Assembly: GCA_964035545.1 (NCBI GenBank) | Contig: OZ037766.1 | Span: forward strand, 5,681,722-5,745,721 | Source: Bugula neritina | Taxonomy: Eukaryota > Bryozoa > Gymnolaemata > Cheilostomatida > Bugulidae | Direction of reading: 5' to 3' | Length of the DNA: 64,000 nt | In this document: positions 11,443-24,100 of the stretch, piece after piece | Numbering within the stretch: the stretch's first letter is position 1 | How the letters are laid out: the number at the start of each line of letters is the position of its first letter | The notes under the pieces: generated by a model | Databases searched by the model: none | Seen by the model: only the letters and a program-made list of their open reading frames with translations | Told to the model about the DNA's origin: nothing | Translations under genes and position numbers: made by a program

Positions 11443-14400
11443 ATGGGTAGTGTAATGGCTAAGGGACTTTGTGCCAATGATGAGATTCCTCTCTTAGACC
11501 AGGAAACTGAGCCTGCTGAGTTTGTACTTGAAACTAGTATAACAAATCATGTATGTCCTTTATTTGTTCTAAAATATTATATCAAACATATTTTACATGT
11601 CACAAGATGTAGGTGGGCCATAACGTAAATGAAGTTTCTCGGTTGTTCAAACTATATTCACTACTGCCCAGTATTCCTTTACCTGCATAACAAATAAAGT
11701 CATAGCATGTATTATTTATGATGAATCTGAAGACTGGAAATAATTCTAAAATAATAAAAAAGTTAAGTTGTAAGCCCTGGGAAATGCATAAAACTCAATC
11801 GCTGTATATCCACATCTGTTAACATATGGTTATGCATTGCTTTTTTAGATTAATGCAAATACGAAGCAAATGCTTGCAATGCTTTTTAAATAAAATTTAA
11901 GATTATATGCATTTTTGTGAAGGGGATTTTATTAAAATATTCTCTCAAGTTCTCAGTTCAACAACTACATGACTCATTAAGTTGTTGAGTTGAGATTCTT
12001 TTTCATAAACAAGTCTTGAATTTTATAACTGAAGTCTTAGCCCAAGAAACTATTTTTCGATACTTTTTTAGTTGAAATAAATTTTATGTTCTGCTATAAA
12101 AAAAACTAAATGCATGTTTTGAAGGCTCAAGATGACCACACCACAGTTAAGGTGCAGCGTACTCCACCCTTTGTGATTTTACTCACTCTACTGTCAACTA
12201 TTGGTGGTTTTCTCTTTGGATATGATACTGGAGTGGTGTCTGGGGCAACATTGCCCATAGCAGACAAATTTAAACTCAACACCTTTGAGAAGGAACTTTT
12301 TGTCAGTATCACTGGTAAATTATTTAACAGTAGTCATTACCTAAACTGTTTAATTCAGCTAGTTGAAGTCTTATGTAATAGTAAATTGGTTGGCACCGCC
12401 TTAGAATATATTTTTTAGAAGGAGGCATAAGTAATAATAGATTGACCTTCATTTCATTCAATTTGAATATTGAGTGTGTTATGCACCAACTTTCATTGGA
12501 TAATCATGCTGCTAGCTCTGTTATATAATTTTAATGTTCTACAGCTGCTTACAAATAGCTGACTAATAGTTTTTATTGGAAGTGATGAGTTATATTTAAT
12601 TTCAGTTGGGGCTGCAGCTGTCTTTGCTATAATTGGTGGGATTCTCAATGACAAAATTGGTAGAAAACCCACCACTTTAATTGCTAGTGTGGTGTTTGCT
12701 GTCGGTGCTATTGTTTTGGCAGCAGCCAATAGCAAAGCGACGCTGTTGATTGGTCGATTCATCCTTGGAATCGGAATAGGTAAGTGTAACTGATGATTTA
12801 GTCTGATAAATTTGCAATAATCTATATTAATTATGCCATTTGATTTGTATTATTTTGTAATAAATTTTTAATAGAGGTGCAATTTCTTGCTCTATTTTAT
12901 TGGATGTTTTTTATACAAATGGAATAAACTTATTTCTATAAACTAGAAGCAATATTTAAATTATCTGCCATAGAAAATTACATACCTGCACATTCTACTT
13001 GGGTGTAACATGCTTTAGTGAGAATATATATATAACTAATGCTGCTTCTACTACATTTTTCACTTTAAAACATACTTGTGAAGGCCTCCCCACATGTCAC
13101 TGCCTGTTATAATCTATGACAGGATTTGCCAGTGTCACGGTTCCCATATACATAGCTGAGACTTCTCCCTCCGCCATACGAGGCCGGCTAGTGTCACTCA
13201 ATCAGGCCTTTATTTCTGGAGGAATGTTTGTGTCACTTGTAGCCTGTGGCACCTTGTGTCCAGTGGCCTTCGGTTGGCGGTGAGTGAGTCTCAAGAATGC
13301 GGGCAAAAGTTGGATGAAAATTCAAACTTGTTTTCTGCTTACATAAGAAATGTACAAATTTTTGCAAGCGATCAAAACTCAACTTGACTACTTATTAGAA
13401 TTACAAATTTGAGTTTTCACCAGTTTTACGGTTGTTAGCCGACTTCACTAACAGTTTATTTAACCTATTTAGTTGTGGTTCCCGGAATCTTCTCCCCTCT
13501 TTAATCCAATGACTACAAGTTTCATTGAGTAAAAAAGCTGTCTATATCTCTGTAGTTTTGTTCCTGTAGGGTTTGCATCCTGCGTAATTCCGATATACAT
13601 TAGTGAATGCAGCTCTGCACATGTCAGGGGTAAACTGGTGACCTTCTTTAACATGAGTATAACTATTGGCCAGTTCATATCTAGTGTCACAGATGGATTG
13701 TTCTGTTATATTGCAGATGGATGGAGGTAATATTTATTGCTAAAAGAATACCTCACAACTTTTTGCTGATGCGTCATTTGAGTGAAACTATTATAATAAC
13801 ATGCACGCTATAAGATTGCAATGGTTATTCTGTTTCTAAATTTATTCTCCTGGGATGAAGTGAACTGACACTGAATTCTAATATGTTGAAACTCTCCATA
13901 AAATGAATTTATTAAAAGCAATGTTATTGGCTTCTCTTGTACTCTCTAATCTCATTCGCAGATACATGTTGGGGCTAGCTGCTGTTCCTGCTATCATACA
14001 GCTGATTGGTTTCTTGTTTATGCCTGAAAGTCCCAGATATCTGGTGAAGAAAGGCAAAGACCAGCTGGCTATTAATGTAAGTTTTGCTGTCCCTGTTTAT
14101 CGTAACTTTAAGGCTACTTGTTAGCAGTGTAGTTTAGTTCTTCATAAAGCAATCTACAGTGTATTATATATTCCTTATTGCTGGCTGCCGAAATTTATAG
14201 AACACAAATATTTGTTTTTGATTTTTTTTTAAAATTAGAACTTCTAAGAATATTAATCAAGTGCCAAATAAATACATCATTTCATTGTAAATTAATACGA
14301 AACATTTTGATAGCATTTTATTCTAATTTCAGCTCTCATAAAGAGTATGTTTTACCAAATTTGCTGATTCACAGATTTTGCGTCGACTAAGAGGTGTGAC

Positions 14401-17029
14401 AGATGTTAATGAGGAGTATCAGGCTATAAAGACAGCCTGTGAGGATGAGGTCAAGGCCAACCAGCTCACTTCTGATAGGTCAATAGTTGTCAGAGTGTTT
14501 ACTGATGCTGCAGTGAGACGTGCTCTTATTATTGGAGCTGCACTACAACTCTTCCAGCAGATCACTGGCATCAACACTATTATGTACGCATGCTTGTAGT
14601 GTATCGGTTTTAATACTCAGTTATCTTATATCAGCTCATTTTAAACATCCAGGTTCTAAAAGTTTTGGTTTTCCTTTGTTGTTAAGCTATTCCATTATTA
14701 GCTCAATGAAATCTAAACTGTGTCTTGCAGATTTCCAGAGAAAGTTTATATTAAATAAATAAGAAATAATACTTCATCTTCAAATGTTAATTTCTGAATT
14801 CTGTAAATTGTAGGTATTACAGTGCTACTATAATACGAATGTCCGGAGTAACTAATAACTGTACAGCCATCTGGTATGCATCTATCACTGCCTTCTTCAA
14901 CTTTATCTTCACGTTTGTTGGTATTGCCCTGGTGGACAGAGTTGGCAGGAGGAAACTCTTTCTAGCTAGTTTGGCCGGTTTGTTATTGTTACTTCCTGTG
15001 AAGTTTAGTTATTGTCTAGCAAAGTTCTTTTTAGTTTCATATAAATACTCTAGAAAACATGTAATTTTTACTTTATGACAATATTATACAGGTTTTCTGC
15101 CCTTTCCACTTGTGATATTTTAGAATGCCTGCGAAACTTTCTGTACAATCAGACATGCCATATCTTGTCAAGTTTTCTCTTACTTTATTTTCCAACATGT
15201 CTTAAAACACAACTGTTCTTTTATGTCCACAAGGACAGCATCAGTGAATATGCCTTGTTCTAAAAACTTTCATCAACAGGTTAAATAAATATCTTTGAAA
15301 CTTATTAAAAGAAAACCTTCAACTGCGCAATCAATTTGTGTGTTTATCTATGTAGGTGTGATCTTTAGTCTCCTTTTCATGGGCATATCTTTTCAACTTG
15401 AAGAGAAAACAGCCCCTGATGTAACACAAGCGTATACTGTTGTACCTGATGAATGCGCTACCAAGTTCTCGTAAGTAACCACTTACCATTAACAAACAGT
15501 AAGTCACCACTCAGCTTTATTGGTTAAACATACTTGCCCGTAGCTCACTGAGGTATGCATTTCCATGACTAGCTGTTTAGGTTATATAGAACTTATCGCA
15601 GCATTAAATGTTTTCACTGTTGTTGCAGTATTAATTGCTCTGAAAATGCATTTGGCTGATGTTATTTATCTTTAAACTTGAGACCAGCTCAATTAGTGCA
15701 GATCATGGCCCTGTCAAACTGGTGTATAGTTTAGCTTCATTTTTTCCGCACCCCAATATATATGAGGCATTCTATTGAAGATGGGTTAGCTAGAAAGTCA
15801 AATAGAAGAATATATATTCTTCAGTACACAAATAAATTTTAATCTGAGTGAAACTCTAGCATCATGCAGAGTTGAAAAAGTTGGTACTTCAACACTAGTT
15901 ATGTTACAGAACATGTGGAGAGTGTACTAAAGATCCAGACTGTGGGTTTTGTTTCACCAAATCGGATGATGGTGAATATGTGAACTCAACTTGTCTGTCT
16001 GCCAGTAAAGACTTGACTTCCTCTCTCTATGGAGCATGCTCAGTGAACAGTAGTAGTCAGTCTATCTCTACTACATATACTCTAGCATATGACTACTGCC
16101 CATCTCCTTATGCATGGATGGCAGTGATGGGAATGGTCACATATCTTATGTCTTTTGCGCCAGGTATGGATTTATAACACTAGGTTATAATTGTATTTAT
16201 TATATGAAATTATTGTGTAGAATTTTGCAACATGCCACAATCTATGCATCAAGTTTTATTTTTCCTTTTATATTTTTATTTTGGAAAAATGTGGTTATGT
16301 GATTAAATATTCAGAATAATATGTTTATTGTTACTGTTTACTAATACATATTCCAATGTGATTAGAATATTTGTATAGCTCACGTTTATATACAGGCATG
16401 GGTCCGATGCCATGGACTATAAACTCAGAGATCTACCCTCTTTGGGCCAGAAGTTTCTGCAACTCTATAACTACTTTTGTTAACTGGACTTTCAATTTGC
16501 TCATCTCTATAACATTCCTCTCATTATCAGAAGCTATAACTAGACAAGGTATTGTTTTTTTAGTGTTTATAGTTTGTTCGATGCCTAAAATTGTAAGCAG
16601 TATGTTAGTTTTGACCCCCCCCCCCTTCATAGATATTTTTTGGTGGTCTGAGATTTTTCTATCAATGCACAACTGGTTCTCCATGTCATAAATGCTTGTA
16701 CTAATTTCTTGATGATGCAAATCTATGACAGAATTGCTTCACAAAATAATTTTGCAATTTGAAAATTTTAAATTTCAATAATGATTGCTTTTGACATTTG
16801 GTCTTTACTCATATTGTGTTTTATTTTTACAATTCAACGCTTAAGTTACTCTTTATTGTTTGAACTTGTAGGTGCATTTTATCTCTACACATCCTTTGGG
16901 GTCATTGGATTTATCTTCTTCTTCCTTGTTCTGCCTGAAACTCGAGGCAGAACTCTGGAAGAAATGGAGGTTTTATTTTCTGGAAGCTGGTTTGTCAGAT
17001 CTAAATCCCGTAAACAACTTATGGACTGA
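11443..17029 (+). CDS. proton/myo-inositol cotransporter-like copy 2 (SLC2A13 family), intact
   Basis: Membrane symporter of the MFS sugar-porter family; the nearest known type is the H+/myo-inositol cotransporter. Exons are 11443-11550, 12125-12314, 12606-12779, then one of two alternative exons (13123-13279 or 13570-13726), 13962-14076, 14375-14583, 14814-14977, 15356-15470, 15910-16163, 16396-16548 and 16872-17029. Either choice gives 598 aa with no stop. Motifs are GYDTG at 68-72, NDKIGRK at 114-120, PESPR at 231-235, QQITGIN at 309-315, a Cys-rich extracellular loop from about 411, GPMPW in exon 10 and PETRG at 568-572. The ATG at 11443 was chosen because [10 protein letters not shown] matches MAGVLAAGLC of copy 1; an in-frame ATG at 11401 is possible. 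The C-terminus is short and ends a few residues after the last helix. Substrate choice is inferred from family only. Confidence 0.85.
13123..13279 (+). CDS. copy 2 alternative exon 4a
   Basis: 157 nt, phase 1 in and phase 2 out, residues about 158-210. It reads [20 protein letters not shown], then [14 protein letters not shown], to GWR, covering TM4 and TM5 of the sugar-porter fold. The acceptor follows CTATGACAG and the donor is GTGAGT. It lacks the Gln of the GQF segment that version 4b keeps. Confidence 0.8.
13570..13726 (+). CDS. copy 2 alternative exon 4b
   Basis: Also exactly 157 nt, phase 1 in and phase 2 out. It encodes [20 protein letters not shown], then [20 protein letters not shown]. 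It is homologous to 4a and can replace it in frame; including both would add 157 nt and shift the frame. The acceptor follows TTCCTGTAG and the donor is GTAATA. The GQF...DG segment is closer to what I know of animal inositol cotransporters, so 4b may be the older version. Confidence 0.8.
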
Positions 17030-18134
17030 GACTCGGTCTTGCTTGTGCAATGCACTAATCAAAGCCTTGGTTTTAGGATTTTTCAAGGGGCAAAGATGGT
17101 GTGCCATAATTATCTTTATATTTATTAGCTTTAACAGCAAAAATCTCCTGTTTTCTATGCACTCATATATTATTTTGATTGCAAAATTCAAAAAAAGTTT
17201 ATCAAGTCGAGCTTATAGTCAAATTTTTAGAGCCTAAATGTTCTATTTGAATCTACCTGTTGGATTTTAGCTTGTCTATTGTCCCTACTCGTTATATATA
17301 TTAGATTATAAGGTTATTTATATATGCCTTTGCTCATTTTTTATATTTTTATTAAAATAGCCATATTTTTCATAAAAATAATGCTGATGGTAGGCAATGC
17401 ATTCTGAATCAAATTAAATGGCGGCGATGTATAGAAGTTTTGGTAGTAAAGGTAAATATTAACATATGCCCTGTTGTTATCCTAAGAGTTGAGGGTTGAT
17501 GTTTATATTCAAGAGTGAATAGAGAAAAATAAATCAATTGAACATGGAATTTCACATTGAATGTTAATTTATTTAAAATCAAATAATTTAACAATGTAAG
17601 TTACTACACAAATATTGCAGCTTAGCAGCTTTAAATAATAAGTAATAAAATATATGCATTACTAACTTAATTAATTAACTATTCTATGGTCTTTATCAAT
17701 TTAATAAGCTACTATTGTGATTGATGCATAGTGTAGATCTAATGTCATGTTCAATAAATAATACTAGTATAATATTTATGAGAATGGAATAGTAGAGTAA
17801 TTCTGCTGGTACACCATTATTACTAGTTAACTCCAGGTACCTGGCAGCTCATTAAATATTATTCTATTGGGACGCATTGCATGCTAATGTCAACCTCCCA
17901 CAAAGTTGCAGAATATCACTACATTTCCATGATTCTTGTGTGAATGGATTTTCTATTCACCTATTAGAAACAGCTACATCGAAGGAAACAGCAACCATAA
18001 ATAAGTTAATGCAAACCGCAACCACAAATTAATCCGTAAGGGCATCCATTCGCAGTCATGGAAACGCAGTGTATGCTTTGGCACTATTAGCACAAGTCCG
18101 AAATTCAATATAGACAGCTGACCCACAATTACGG
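17030..18134. other. intergenic region between convergent copies 2 and 3
   Basis: This is the shared 3' region of two tail-to-tail genes. AATAAA on + at 17753-17758 could serve copy 2. On the minus strand, AATAAA lies at 17568-17573 for copy 3, which would make the 3' UTRs overlap. No other gene is seen. Confidence 0.5.
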
Positions 18135-21100
18135 CTATTCGTTGCTAGTAGTTTCATCATCTGAGTCTCCATCATCTGTAGTCGTACTGATTTGTCTGTT
18201 AGTGCATAGTTTAGTAACGACAACATCTTTACCACTCTCATTCAACTTGTCTCTACACAGTATGTTGGGTCTTGGTTTTCTGCTAAATATGCCATAGGTT
18301 GAGTCTGTTTGCTGTTCTTCAGATGTGGAGGAATTAACCAGAGTCGAGCTGTCTTGATGACCCATGTGTGTGTAGTTAAATTGAGAGGCCTTTTTAGTGA
18401 ATGGATGAAATTTACCACCTGGATCCAGCCAGGGCTTAGCAAATATTCCTTCTATTTCTTCTAGGTTTTTACCTTTTGTTTCTGGCAGAGTCAAGCAAAG
18501 GAATACTAGACCTACTACAGAGAAACCCAGGTACATCCAAAATGTTCCTAAAAATAAAAAACAGATGGTTCTTTTCATGCCAAATACCTATATGTCTAAA
18601 TTTTTTATTTGTCTTTGCTGCTATTATATCTACTTTCGAAGAAAATACATAAATTTACTTGTATTGTTTTCAGAGAGGAAAATGATTAAATATCGTTCAC
18701 TACAAGGCTGGGGTTGCATGTAGAAAAAATGCAACGTACATATGAAGCACTTCGAATGGCATAAAATGTTGAATTGTCAATTATTGCTCAAATTCTGAAA
18801 TAATAACGAAGCCAGTAAAGGACACTATATTTAACCATACTATAATCGAGTGCATTTATAAGGTCTTGCATACCATGTGCTCCTATAGCTTCAGTCAGTG
18901 AAAGGAAAGAGATACTAATGCACAGGTTAAATAGCCAATTGAAAAACGTGGCTGCACCATTTCCAGCACCACGAGCCCACAGTGGGTATATCTCTGCATT
19001 TATTGTCCACGGCATTGGTCCCATACCTACATCCAAAATCTAGCAAGTTTTTATTATGGTAATAATAGAAGTTTTTCATGTTGCAAATTCTGAAAAAAAA
19101 ACTTTTATACAGGAGAATTAGTCAACTAGCATAATACTTAACATCTGTAGGCTAACATTGAAATTTACCAAAATATATGGTGAATGTTTTAGCACTGCCT
19201 AATCTTGACATTACCATACTAACCTGGGGCAAAGAAGACCAGGTACATTACAAGACCAACCATTGGCAGCCAATAAAGTTCAGTTGGGCAGAAATCGTAA
19301 GCCCAAACTAGGTTGTGAGTAGAATTATGTTGCAAGTTGTAATTATTACATCGTCCTTCTGTAGAATGCAACCAATCATCTGGTGATGTCACAAGACAAG
19401 ACCCATTTACTACAGAACTTGAGCTGAGCTCTTCGTAGCAGTAACCACATCCAATGTCCATTCTACATTCGCCACAAGTCCTATAATATTTGGAGTATTA
19501 TAAATTACATTATCATAATACATCACATAGGTCTTTGAAACACAGTGCTATTAACTTGGAAAAAACAAGGTTTTACCATAATTTACTTCACAGTATTGAA
19601 ATACTTGGCTATTATTTATTTTGTCACAGCATATATTAGACATAGATATTCACTGCAGTCCTTAATAATGAGTGCTGCATACATGATACACTGCTTTATC
19701 AATCTAGCAGCACAATTGATAGAAATAGATATATGACTTTGATTATTCAAAGAGAGCAATTTTTGAGGAACTATTTCTATGTTTATCACATCACTGAGAG
19801 CAATAGTAATAGTATAAAACACAATCAATGCAAAGCACTTTCATGTTATGATATTGTTTTATAAAGAGCATAACTTTTTTCATAAATTTTATACAGAAAT
19901 ATACTTGAAATAAAAACAAACATTTACTATTATATTGCATTAGTTCACCTAGCTAATAAGAATGGTAAATTAGCTTATAAGATGCCCTTAAATTACTTAG
20001 TATGGGGGGGAGCTCTCTTGACCTCACCTGTAGGAAGAGCAGTTTGAGTTTGGGAACTCAGTGTAATCTACAGGCGGAGAGTGGATAACTTCCATTTGAA
20101 ACCCAATTCCCAGTACTGCGAGGCTACAGATTGCACCTAAACAATAGCAGGTTGAAAATAGTACGTCAAAACGGCACCTTTTTTCGAAGTACTGCAATAC
20201 ACCTCCAACTGCTCAACTTCTGAGGCAGCTGATAGCTAATTTAAGAAAAAAATCTAGAATTACCTTTTAAAAAATATAAATTTTGTTTTTAAAATTTGAT
20301 ATTCAAAAATTTGTTACAAACAAGAAAATATTATAACTTTAAAAAAAAATAGTACACAAGACATTCTTAAACAGAAAACCTTTCAACTAGTAGGAAATTG
20401 TGTTTACCTACAATACTTGAATATAGATTGTGCACCACTGAAGCTGAATAATTAATAATGTTAAAGGCTACTAAAAGCTTAGGTTGTTGCATGGAGAATT
20501 GATTAACAGGAACGTATGTCATAATATAATAGAGCTTGAGTCGGGGAAAAGTGGACTTTACTGGACTTCATGCTATTTACTTCAACTCATGTTTCAAATT
20601 GATATTATCAAAAGTAGATAGTCTAGTGTATCTTCCACTTTCTTCAAGTCTATTGATTATTTATATATAAACATGCGCTTATGCTTCTGCCCACATATAA
20701 TAACTTTGAGCAGCAAGAGCTAATGGATTCAGCATTATTAAAAACATTCAGAAAATCTTTAAAAAAGACAACTCCCAGTTTCTTGTTATCACTGCAATAT
20801 TCTCTATATCATAGACTCTATGATATTATAGAGTTATGCAGCTTCATGTTCACGATTAAAACTTGTAAATATTCTGCATTTTATGTTTCTTCAGTGTATA
20901 GTAGAAGATCGGTCAACAAAATCAAATCTTACCAACTAAACTTATCAGTGTTAATGGTCGTCTTCCCATTTTCTCTACTAAGTAGAGCCCAGCAAGGGTA
21001 AACAGGAAGTTAACGGAACTAGTTAAAGCTGATAACCATATAGCTGTTTTGGTGCTTCGGATTCCCGCCATTGTAATAATACTTGCACTATAATACCTGA

Positions 21101-24100
21101 AATTGTAATAGCATAGTTATCCAGTGTAATATGTTGGTGATAACAGTGTTGTATGTAACTACAGATCTACTATAGCATAATTACATTGTAAAGTATAGAG
21201 TATATACTGACTAATAATTTCCGAGGCTACAAGATATTTATTTGTTTAATCTGTCTTATTCTGTTATCAGAAGAATTATCCTGGTAATGAAATTAAACAG
21301 TTTTAGCAAGAGTTGAACAACTTAGAAATATATTATATGAAATGTAAAAGGTAATAACATTTTTTAAACAAATAAAAGTAAATCGCTAAGGAATTTATGA
21401 AGTTTGTTGCTGGCTGGCACCAAATTATGTTATAAAATTAGCTTAGAAACTTTTTTTAGAATAAATATTCATGCGATTTAAGGTATGACTGTGTTTAAAT
21501 ATCATAAAACAATCAATAAATTCAATTAATTTAAGTCTACTTTGTACTAAAAGTGCCCTACTCACCCAGTGTGAGAATCAATACCAATACTATTGCTAAA
21601 ATCACACTAAAGCTAATTATTAAATATTACGTTTGTAAGGCAACTGACTTACATGACAGTGTTAATGCCAGCAAGCTGCTGTATAATCTGCAACCCACAG
21701 CCAACCACCAGTGCTCTAAGGACTGAAGGGGTTTGTAACATTTGCAGGAACAGTGGGCGGCCCTCTAAAATGATATATGTAGCAAATACACTATTTCTGT
21801 CACACAGCCTATGTGCGAATGCATAACACTTCCAAAGTTCATACATTTATGCTGATTTAGTCTGAACACATTGACTTTGCCAGTGCTGGGATCATAATGA
21901 GTAAATTCTTACTACACAACTGTCACAAAAATAGTATAACTTTTGTGACAAAAGTGCACACAATGCATGGACATACAGGTTATAGTAACTAACACCAAAA
22001 AATTTTAAGCATAGCCAGTCTGTGAATGGCTAATTCATACGCCATTCTAAGATGGTTTTTCACTTCAAAAATGAAGTTTTTCTTTTTTGCAGTAACAAGT
22101 TTGACTGCAAATTTGTGCGACTTGATTTGTAAATTTGCTACTAAAACAACTCAACAACTCACTAAGACATCCTATAAATACAGTAACACGGCAGAGGCAG
22201 CAGGAGCGACAAATTGACACTAATGTGGAAGATATTCGATGCACAACTCACAAAAATCAATCAAATTGACAATTGCATTCTAATGAGTGAATAATCATAT
22301 GGGTAGGCCTCCTGAACCACTCAGAAATTCAATTCATGGCCCGAGTTTCAATAAAAAACTCTCAAGGCTTGTCCGTTGTTTGCTAAAGAGACATTCTTGT
22401 AGCAGGGGCTTTCTTAAAAGCCCTCAGTAAGAAATATTTGCATTTTAATTTCAGTCAATAAATTGTAATGAATATACAACGAAGTTTTTGTTCAATGGCT
22501 ACTCTTAGGAGAAAATTTAAACTCTAGAAAGAAGGGGCAGATGAGCAAACTTAAGTTGAAATAATTAATGAATAACAGGTAGCAAGGAGACATTCAAATA
22601 ACAGGCTAAACTCTGAAAAGTTGATAAACAATTATATAGTAACGTAATGATGGTAATGTAATTATTTTGTATCCATGTAATGATGCAGAGTAATAGTGTT
22701 GTTTATGATTCATTCATAGTAATGGTATTGTTATGGTTTATTTATAGTAATGTAAGGATATAGATTAATATTGCAGTAATGTAAACAGAGTAAGGCTGTA
22801 GTAACGTAATGATACAGAATAATAATACTGTAGTAATATACTAATATATAAATATGAATGTAACCGCACCTCCTCTGTGTTTCATATCTTCAGCCACAGA
22901 GAGTATACTAGATCTAATAATCTCATATTCATCTTCTATAGACACAGATGAGCCTCTTAGCTTTAGTAGCACAGCTTTGGCTTCTTCATGGCGGTTTCTT
23001 ATTATGAGCCAACGGGGACTTTCAGGCATGAAGAGAAAAGCAGCGAATTGCAGAACTGAGGCTATAGATCCCAGGCCCAACATGTATCTGCAACACATTA
23101 GCAACTCCATTTATGTTTATTTTGCCAAGTTTAAGATAATTAAACGAAAAACCAAATGGAATGTACTTCCAATTATGTACTGCTATCACGCAGATAGTAA
23201 GTATGTTTTTGTGTGTATTTCACAAATTGAATCCAAGTGTTTTATTGGGCACTATTTCTATATCATTATGTAGAAAGCCATTGAAATGTGCAGAAGGCCA
23301 CCAAGAATTGCCTTTTACCATTGAAACATACCTAAATCTAGGAACAGCCTAGTGGGAAATAGAATGCTGAAGGCTACAAGCAATGTTGTCGGCAAAGAAC
23401 TTTCAAAGTAGAGTTTTAGCCAAATCTTCTTAATATACTTATTGTGTAATTCTGTTTTATGTCTTACTTTTAAAATCAATATTGTAATTGCATCAAACTA
23501 TTAGCAGTGGCTACAGTTAATTCAGAGTGGGCAGAGTTTTGTACAGTATATACCAGCGTTGCATTACTCACTGAACTCAATTATAAGTAGCTGGGCAGGC
23601 TGCAATTCAGACTCTAATCCAACAAGAACTATTAGCTTGGACATCACATGAATTTAATGTTATGTGAACTTTCATAACCATCTAGTTGATAGTCACCCTT
23701 TATATATTAAAAGCTTCTTGTGAAAAAAGGATAGCTTATACTTCATATAAATGACTTAAATAGTTACGAAGATGGCTTAAAATAAAAACTTATAACTCTC
23801 AATTTAAATGGTAGATAATAGTAAAAGAGTATAAAAAGAATAACCAGAAGATTTTTCTATGTCCAAATGAATTAATCGATTTAAATAAATAAGATGCTCA
23901 TCCTTGAACTTACTTGGGCTTACAGCAGACGCATTATATAGCTACAAGCAAAGTTTTACGAACTAAAATCCATAAAACCAAATGCCAAATTTAAATGATA
24001 TTATAAGTGTTTGCTCCATTTATTATTTATGCACATGTATATATACATAAATATCAAATTATATAAAAAGAAAAGCTTGAATGCGATATCAAAATTATGT

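Noticed and set aside
16371-16720. Plus and minus frames running past the end of copy 2 exon 10
   Set aside because: They are intron read-through or antisense shadows. The GT donor at 16549 joins in phase to the exon at 16872.
18242-18442. Minus-strand frame overlapping the last exon of copy 3
   Set aside because: It is a shifted-frame shadow of the acidic tail. The true frame is fixed by phase and PETKG.
22854-23273. 139-aa plus-strand frame
   Set aside because: It is antisense to the PESPR exon of copy 3 and has no independent support.
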